Of a stretch of DNA of 64,000 nucleotides, positions 59,249 to 64,000 are shown piece after piece. The notes below the pieces were generated by a model. The model ran no database searches. It had not been told where the DNA came from and was given only the letters and a program-made list of their open reading frames with translations. The position numbers and the translations under genes are program-made. Source of the DNA: Microbacterium sp. LWH11-1.2 (GTDB lineage: Bacteria > Actinomycetota > Actinomycetes > Actinomycetales > Microbacteriaceae). Location: assembly GCF_038397745.1 (NCBI RefSeq), contig NZ_CP151636.1, positions 2,418,001 through 2,482,000 on the forward strand. The letters are read 5' to 3'. The first letter of the stretch is position 1. Each line of letters starts with the position of its first letter.

Positions 59249-60253
59249 TCAGACGCGGCGGAGCAGACCCACCCGGTCGTAGACGTCGGACAGGGTCGCG
59301 TCGGCGACGGCATCCGCTCGTCCGGCGTTGTCCGCCAGGATGCGGTCGAGCTCGGCGGGGTCGTCGAGGAGCTCGAGGGCGCGGGCGCGCACCGGCTCGA
59401 ACTCGTTCACCACGACCTCGGCGAGGCCCTTCTTGAAGTCGCCGTACCCGCGGCCGGCGTAATCGTCCTCGATCGCGGCGACCTGACGGCCCGTGAGGGC
59501 CGCGTAGATCGTCAGCAGGTTCGAGACGCCCGGCTTGTTCTCGCGGTCGAAGCGCACGGATCCTTCGTTGTCGGTCACGGCGCGCATGATCTTCTTCGCG
59601 GACTTCGCCGGGTCGTCGAGCATCCACAGCACGCCCGCGTCGCTCTCCGCCGACTTCGACATCTTCGACGTCGGGTTCTGCAGATCGTAGATCCGCGCCG
59701 TCTCCTTCTGGATCACCGGCATCGGCACCGTGAACGTGGCCCCGAAGCGGGAGTTGAATCGCTCGGCGAGGTCGCGCGTCAGCTCGACGTGCTGCTTCTG
59801 GTCGTCGCCCACCGGCACCACATCGGTCTGGTACAGCAGGATGTCGGCCGCCATGAGGACCGGGTACGTGAACAGGCCGACGCTGGTCGCGTCCTGTCCG
59901 TATCGGGCCGACTTGTCCTTGAACTGGGTCATCCGGCCGGCCTCGCCGAAACCCGTGATGGTGCTGAGGATCCACGCCAGCTCGGCGTGCGCGCGCACGT
60001 GCGACTGCACGTACAGCGTCGACAGCGACGGCTCGATGCCCGCCGCGATGTACTGGGCTGCGGTGCGTCGGGTCTTCTCGCGCAGCTCCTTCGGGTCCTG
60101 TGCGACGGTGAGCGCGTGCAGGTCGACGACCGAGAAGTAGGCGTCATAGGACGTCTGCAGGTCCCGCCACTGGAGGAGCGCGCCGATGTAGTTGCCGATC
60201 TGGAGGGAGTCGGCGGAGGGCTGCATTCCGGAGTACAGGCGAGGTTTCGTCAC
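59249..60253 (-). CDS. trpS: Tryptophanyl-tRNA synthetase
   Basis: A 334-residue class Ic synthetase charging tRNA-Trp. The HIGH-like motif is LQIGNYIGA near residue 18, [15 protein letters not shown] binds substrate, and KMSKS lies in the middle (NPTSKMSKS). The length matches bacterial TrpRS. The GTG at 60253 has TAGGAT (60261-60266) 7 nt upstream, so it is likely leaderless; a long upstream reading is shadow sequence of the divergent gene. Confidence 0.96.
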   Translation of the reverse strand: MTKPRLYSGMQPSADSLQIGNYIGALLQWRDLQTSYDAYFSVVDLHALTVAQDPKELREKTRRTAAQYIAAGIEPSLSTLYVQSHVRAHAELAWILSTITGFGEAGRMTQFKDKSARYGQDATSVGLFTYPVLMAADILLYQTDVVPVGDDQKQHVELTRDLAERFNSRFGATFTVPMPVIQKETARIYDLQNPTSKMSKSAESDAGVLWMLDDPAKSAKKIMRAVTDNEGSVRFDRENKPGVSNLLTIYAALTGRQVAAIEDDYAGRGYGDFKKGLAEVVVNEFEPVRARALELLDDPAELDRILADNAGRADAVADATLSDVYDRVGLLRRV

Positions 60254-60260
60254 GACATCA

Positions 60261-60310
60261 ATCCTATGGGGATGCCGGTGGCCGATCTGCGCGTCGGGGC
60301 GTTCTACGCT
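60261..60310. promoter_or_regulatory. Divergent leaderless promoters of trpS and the SRPBCC gene
   Basis: Within the 63-bp gap, TAGGAT (minus strand, 60261-60266) is 7 nt before the trpS GTG and TACGCT (plus strand, 60305-60310) is 6 nt before the ATG at 60317. No ribosome binding site is seen for either gene. No clear -35 hexamers are present. Confidence 0.5.
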
Positions 60311-60316
60311 GTGGGC

Positions 60317-60979
60317 ATGATGTTCGCCGCTCTTCGGACCTCCCGCACCCCGCGACGGCAAGACCGCGCCGTCTACGTCGAGATCCTCATCGACGCGCCG
60401 ATCGAGACGATCTGGGACCTCACCCAGACGCCCGAGCAGCATGCGCGGTGGGACGGACGGTTCTCCGCCATCATCCCGACGCGGGAGCGGGCGAACGGTG
60501 CGCAGGAGTTCCGCTACGAGCTCGATCTCGGGATCCACACGATCCGCGGCACCGGCGTCTCGCTCGGCGACCGACGAGGGAAGGCGGGTGAGCGCACGTC
60601 GGCCCTCGCCTTCGACACGTCCGACCGGCTGTCCCCGCTCGGAGCTGGTCGCGGGTACTGGCGATACGTGCCGACGCCCGAGGGCGTCCGGTTCCTCACC
60701 GGCTACGACTACGCGCCGGGATGGGGGCTCATCGGCCGCGTGCTCGACCCGCTCGTCACCCGCCGCTTCGTCTGGTGGCTCACGGCGTGGAGCTTCGATC
60801 GCCTTCGTCTGTGGGCCGAGGACGGCGTCCCACCGGAGGAGACCGGCTGGTGGCGCTCGCTCCGACCAGGACGGCGCCCGCGCGCCCGCGCCCGCCGGTG
60901 CCGGAAGCGCCCTGCCCGGACGGGCGGCAGGACCATCATGCAGAACGCGCCGGCGACGTTGACGGAGATCGCCGCATGA
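60317..60979 (+). CDS. SRPBCC (START-fold) family protein
   Basis: A 220-residue protein with a polyketide cyclase/dehydrase-like SRPBCC fold at about 20-175: [27 protein letters not shown] is the typical first strand and helices, followed by antiparallel strands and a long C-terminal helix. The last 45 residues are unusually Arg-rich ([16 protein letters not shown]). Such folds bind hydrophobic ligands; the function is unknown. The ATG at 60317 has TACGCT 6 nt upstream (leaderless). Its stop overlaps the next gene by 4 bp. Confidence 0.75.
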   Translation: MMFAALRTSRTPRRQDRAVYVEILIDAPIETIWDLTQTPEQHARWDGRFSAIIPTRERANGAQEFRYELDLGIHTIRGTGVSLGDRRGKAGERTSALAFDTSDRLSPLGAGRGYWRYVPTPEGVRFLTGYDYAPGWGLIGRVLDPLVTRRFVWWLTAWSFDRLRLWAEDGVPPEETGWWRSLRPGRRPRARARRCRKRPARTGGRTIMQNAPATLTEIAA

Positions 60980-61659
60980 GCGCGCAGGGCGTGTTCGAAC
61001 GCGCTCTCGGCGACGACTTCGCGCGCCTGCACCCGCAGATGAGGAAGCGCTTCGGCGTCGGGGTCGGTGCCGGCTACGGCTGCATCGGCCGCGGGGTGAT
61101 GACCGAGGTCCGGCGCGGGCCCTGGTGGACGCTTCCCTTCCTCATGATCGGGACGATGCGCAACATCATGTTCCCCGAGCGGGGTCGCGACATCCCCTTC
61201 CAGATCGACAATCACGCCTACATCGACAGCCTCGGCAGGGAGACCGTCACCTTCGTGCGGACGATGACGATCCGGCCGGGCAGGCGACGCCGGTTCGACG
61301 CGACGATGATCTTCAGCGAGAAGCGGGGGAGGATCGTCGACTATCTCGGCACGCATCAGCACCTCGCCGTCGACCTCGACCTCGCCGTCACCGACGAGGG
61401 GGGCCTCCGGCTGTCGTCGGGTCCCCAGCGCTTCTATGAGGGCCCCCTCGCCTTCCGCTTCCCGATGCTCTTCAGCGGACGAGCGCACTTGGCCGAGCGC
61501 TTCGACGACGAGCGGGGGTGTTTCGTGATCGACCTCGAGGTGCGCAACGACCTGCTGGGGTTCCTCTTCGGCTATCGCGGCACCTTCGTCTGCGAGTTCC
61601 CGGAGGGCGCGGAGGTGCCCGAGACGGTGAAGCCCACCCGCGAGGAGGTGCGCGAGTGA
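60976..61659 (+). CDS. DUF4166 domain protein (first)
   Basis: A 227-residue protein with a DUF4166 profile: [25 protein letters not shown] at the N-terminus and [11 protein letters not shown] at the C-terminus. No signal peptide or clear membrane span is visible. The ATG at 60976 overlaps the SRPBCC stop (ATGA), with GGAG 9 nt upstream; its own stop overlaps the next gene. DUF4166 sequences often occur with NAD-dependent sugar epimerase-like or saccharopine dehydrogenase-like proteins, but their role is not established. Confidence 0.7.
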   Translation: MSAQGVFERALGDDFARLHPQMRKRFGVGVGAGYGCIGRGVMTEVRRGPWWTLPFLMIGTMRNIMFPERGRDIPFQIDNHAYIDSLGRETVTFVRTMTIRPGRRRRFDATMIFSEKRGRIVDYLGTHQHLAVDLDLAVTDEGGLRLSSGPQRFYEGPLAFRFPMLFSGRAHLAERFDDERGCFVIDLEVRNDLLGFLFGYRGTFVCEFPEGAEVPETVKPTREEVRE

Positions 61660-62294
61660 CCGCCAGGGGCGAGGTCTTCCTCGCGGCGCTGGGACCGGAT
61701 GCCGAGCGCCTGCACCCGGAGATCCTCGCGCAGATGCGGGCCCCGGCGGCGGTCGACCGCGCAGAGGGCGTGTTCACGGTCGCGGGCAGCCGCTTCGGGC
61801 GGCTCGGCATCCTCGCTCTGCCGGTGGTGGGACCGCGGATGCTGGTCACCCGCTTCGGGCGGGATGTGCCCTTCTCGCTCCGGACGCGTGCCGGTCGCAC
61901 GTCGTCCGGGCGCGCGACACTCGACACGACCAGGGAGTTCCGCTTCCCCGGCACGACGCAGTTCATCTCCGACAGGCTCACCGTGAGCGTGGTGCCCGGC
62001 CTCGTGCGCAATCTGCTGGGCGCGCGGGAGCGCGTCGAGCTCATCGAGGAGTGCAGTGTGACGGCGCAGGGCGCGCTGCGGATGCGGACGCGCCGGATCG
62101 CCCTGCGCCTGTGGGGCCGTCGCTTCGCTCTGCGCGGCATCCTCGGCATCTCGGTCGATCTCGAGGACGGCTGGGACGAGGCGCAGAAGCGGCGCACGAT
62201 CGAGATGCGCGCTACGAACCCGCTGGTGGGGACCATCCTCGAGTACCGCGGCTGGTACCGGCACCGCGACGAAGATCAGCCGACCCCGCAATAG
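61656..62294 (+). CDS. DUF4166 domain protein (second, divergent)
   Basis: A 212-residue relative of the preceding gene: AERLHPEILAQM matches the start of the domain and TNPLVGTILEYRGWYR its end, but the overall similarity is low. Its GTG at 61656 overlaps the previous stop by 4 bp and GAGGAGG lies just upstream. The tandem pair behind an SRPBCC gene with 4-bp overlaps throughout suggests a stable functional unit of unknown role. Confidence 0.7.
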   Translation: MTARGEVFLAALGPDAERLHPEILAQMRAPAAVDRAEGVFTVAGSRFGRLGILALPVVGPRMLVTRFGRDVPFSLRTRAGRTSSGRATLDTTREFRFPGTTQFISDRLTVSVVPGLVRNLLGARERVELIEECSVTAQGALRMRTRRIALRLWGRRFALRGILGISVDLEDGWDEAQKRRTIEMRATNPLVGTILEYRGWYRHRDEDQPTPQ

Positions 62295-62303
62295 GAGAAG
62301 ACG

Positions 62304-62654
62304 GTGGTGGTCGGGTGCGCCGACTGCGAGACTTCCTGCATGTCCTCCACGCAGAGCCCTGCCGTCGGAGGCGGTGTGCGGATCGTCGGCATCGTCCTGA
62401 CCGTCCTCGTCGGCGTGCCCTTCCTCTTCTTCGCCTGGATCGCACTGAGCAGCCGATTCGCGTCGGGCAGCGCGGATCCGCACGGATACGCACTCATCTT
62501 CGGCACGTTCCTGGCACTCGTCGCGGGAATCGCGCTCGCGCTCGTCGTCCCGCTGATGTTCCGCTCCGGACAGCGCGGTTCCGCCTACCTCGGGAGCCTG
62601 ATCGTCTACGTGCTCGTCGCGGCCGCGCTGATCATCTCTCTGATCACGGCCTGA
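62304..62654 (+). CDS. Small membrane protein, unknown function
   Basis: A 116-residue protein with three hydrophobic segments (about residues 26-48, 60-80 and 92-113). GTG at 62304 is chosen because AGGAG (62293-62297) is 6 nt upstream; it adds MVVGCADCETSC with three cysteines before the ATG at 62340, which has no good ribosome site. It starts 9 bp after the second DUF4166 gene and is probably the fourth gene of that operon. I recognise no family. Confidence 0.65.
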   Translation: MVVGCADCETSCMSSTQSPAVGGGVRIVGIVLTVLVGVPFLFFAWIALSSRFASGSADPHGYALIFGTFLALVAGIALALVVPLMFRSGQRGSAYLGSLIVYVLVAAALIISLITA

Positions 62655-62685
62655 CGCGCGGCGGTCGGAGTCGACCGGATCGCGG

Positions 62686-63525
62686 TCAGAAGGTGTAGTC
62701 GACGACCACCGGCGCGTGGTCGCTCCAGCGCTGGTCGTAGGCGGCGGCCCGAGCGACGTGGTACGTCTGCACGCGCTCCGCCAGTGCCGGCGTCGCGAGG
62801 TGGTAGTCGATGCGCCACCCGGAGTCGTTGTCGAACGCCTGGCCCCGCATCGACCACCACGTGTACGGGCCGTCGACCTCGCCGTGGAAGCGACGTCCGA
62901 CGTCGACCCAGCCGAGGCCGGTGCCCACCGAGCCGTCGACGCCCGTCACCTGTGCGCCGGCCTCACCCAGGAAGCGGTCGAAGTAGGCCCGCTCGCGGGG
63001 GAGGAAGCCCGCCTTCTTGCGGTTGCCGCGCCAGTTCTTGATGTCGAGCTCGCGGTGCCCCACGTTGAGGTCGCCGGTCACCAGCGCCAACGCGCGGTCG
63101 GCACCCAGCTCGGCGAGACGAGTGCCGAAGGCGTCGAGGAACTTCCACTTCTCCTCCTGCTTCGGGGTGTCGGCCTCGCCCGAGTGCACGTATGCGCTCA
63201 CGACGGTGATCGGACGATCACCGATGCGGAAGTCGGCTTCGATCCAGCGCCCCTTCGAGTCGAAGTCGTCGGGACCGAGCGTGGTGCGCGAGGCGAGGGC
63301 CGGCGTGCGGCTGGCGATCGCGACGCCCGCGCGACCCTTGGCGGTGGCCTCGTCGTGCACGAAGGACCAGCCCGGCAGTGCGGCCTCGAGATGCTCGTCC
63401 TGTCCGCGGACCTCCTGCAGCGTGAGGATGTCGATGTCGGCGGCGTCGAGCCACGAGCTCATGCCGTTTCGAGCGGCCGCTCGGATTCCGTTGACGTTGA
63501 CCGAGGCGATACGCAGATGGGGCAT
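62686..63525 (-). CDS. xthA: Exodeoxyribonuclease III
   Basis: A 279-residue AP endonuclease / 3'-5' exonuclease of base excision repair. EEP-fold motifs are IASVNVNGIR, LTLQEVRG with metal-binding Glu, GDLNVGH, GWRIDYHLATP and SDHAPVVVDY with the catalytic Asp-His. The ATG at 63525 has TAGGCT (63533-63538) 7 nt upstream, overlapping the stop of the upstream YihY-type gene, so it is likely a leaderless message; the longer start at 63555 lies before this promoter. Confidence 0.93.
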   Translation of the reverse strand: MPHLRIASVNVNGIRAAARNGMSSWLDAADIDILTLQEVRGQDEHLEAALPGWSFVHDEATAKGRAGVAIASRTPALASRTTLGPDDFDSKGRWIEADFRIGDRPITVVSAYVHSGEADTPKQEEKWKFLDAFGTRLAELGADRALALVTGDLNVGHRELDIKNWRGNRKKAGFLPRERAYFDRFLGEAGAQVTGVDGSVGTGLGWVDVGRRFHGEVDGPYTWWSMRGQAFDNDSGWRIDYHLATPALAERVQTYHVARAAAYDQRWSDHAPVVVDYTF

Positions 63526-63535
63526 GGACACAAGC

Positions 63536-64000
63536 CTAACGAGCGCCGCCGACATCCCGAGACGGCCGGTGCAGGTCCGTCAGGAGGCGCTGAGCGAGCG
63601 GCGTCGGCTCCGGCGAGGGAGGCGCAGACGCCTCGAGCGCCGCGAGCTCCGCCTCGGCATCCCGCACCGCTCGTCCCGCCTGCCAGGCGCGGTACCAGGG
63701 CGCGCCGTCACGAGCGACCTCCGCCTCGCGCAGGCGGATGCGCGCGGCCGACACCAGCGTCCGATGCTCCGCGGCGCGTCGTTCCGCCTCGGTCTGCGAC
63801 AGCAGCGGGAGATCGCGGTCCAGCGCGGTGACCGCGATCCAGGAGGACGCCACCAGCATCACCACGCCGTTCACGCGGAACCACAGCAGGAGGCCGATGA
63901 AGATCGCGAAGGTGGCGAGCAGCGGATTCGACGGCGTGTAGCTCAGCAGGAACCCCGCACCGTACTGGAGGATCGTCATCGCGCCGCCGCCGAGGAGAGC
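63536..64000 (-). CDS. YihY/UPF0761-family membrane protein, 5' end cut by window edge
   Basis: The last 154 codons of a YihY/virulence factor BrkB-family protein. The frame is open to the right edge: GGGAMTILQYGAGFLLSYTPSN and a final membrane span (LLATFAIFIGLLLWFRVNGVVMLVASSWIAV) match the family's C-terminal half, followed by an unusually long charged, coiled-coil-like tail (LSQTEAERRAAEHRTLV) of about 100 residues. The family was once called ribonuclease BN; its function is uncertain. It ends with TAG at 63536. Confidence 0.85.
   Translation of the reverse strand, partial: ALLGGGAMTILQYGAGFLLSYTPSNPLLATFAIFIGLLLWFRVNGVVMLVASSWIAVTALDRDLPLLSQTEAERRAAEHRTLVSAARIRLREAEVARDGAPWYRAWQAGRAVRDAEAELAALEASAPPSPEPTPLAQRLLTDLHRPSRDVGGAR

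Overview
The window reads as a chromosomal segment of a high-GC actinobacterium, most likely a member of the Microbacteriaceae such as Microbacterium. This rests on uniformly GC-rich coding, frequent GTG starts, a DUF222/HNH protein, the block tRNA-Gln / glmU / prs, and many genes whose -10 box sits 6-7 nt in front of the start codon (leaderless architecture). The genus is an inference from gene content; no 16S gene is present. Coding density is very high and no gene-free stretch exceeds 300 bases. I see no insertion sequence, prophage, CRISPR array or replication origin.

Positions 1-10013 (minus strand) hold a D-amino-acid / peptide salvage locus: an N-acyl-D-amino-acid deacylase, three class C-type serine hydrolases, one class A-type serine hydrolase, and two family 5 peptide-binding lipoproteins. 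The hydrolase + binding protein pair is present twice, with related promoters. Positions 10182-15505 hold a LacI regulator and a monosaccharide ABC transporter (mmsA-mmsB-chvE type); matching palindromic operators sit before the regulator and before the transporter. Positions 15529-20129 hold a PucR-type regulator, a D-aminopeptidase-like enzyme and a DUF222/HNH protein, all on the minus strand.

Positions 20185-33310 are mostly household genes: a spermidine synthase-like protein, an ABC-F protein, a membrane-anchored endonuclease/exonuclease/phosphatase protein, a CPA1 Na+/H+ antiporter, the methionine importer metQ-metN-metI, a pseudouridine synthase, MarR and GNAT proteins, tRNA-Gln, glmU and prs. 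Positions 33403-36374 encode a compact electron-export module: a putative flavinylated lipoprotein, the flavin transferase ApbE, and an RnfD/NqrB-like membrane domain fused to an NAD(P)H:flavin reductase domain. A two-component system, a FAD-linked oxidase and an acetyl xylan esterase-like protein follow.

Positions 41170-54135 form a carbohydrate / sugar-acid locus: a 1336-residue Tat-exported protein of unknown catalytic class, an enolase-superfamily sugar-acid dehydratase, an IclR regulator, a sugar ABC importer (two permeases and a Tat lipoprotein), a short-chain dehydrogenase, a DapA-family lyase, an SMP-30 lactonase and a KDPG aldolase. The same 14-bp element (TTATGCATWTTGTG) lies in two divergent promoter regions of this locus, which suggests one regulon. 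Together the enzymes fit uptake and oxidative, non-phosphorylating or partly phosphorylating breakdown of a sugar or uronate.

Positions 54187-64000 return to core functions: 6-phosphogluconate dehydrogenase, a D-2-hydroxyacid dehydrogenase, a 41-residue membrane protein, ribosomal protein L25, peptidyl-tRNA hydrolase, a proline-rich membrane protein, tryptophanyl-tRNA synthetase, an SRPBCC / DUF4166 / DUF4166 operon, exodeoxyribonuclease III and the end of a YihY-family membrane protein. The first and last genes are cut by the window edges.
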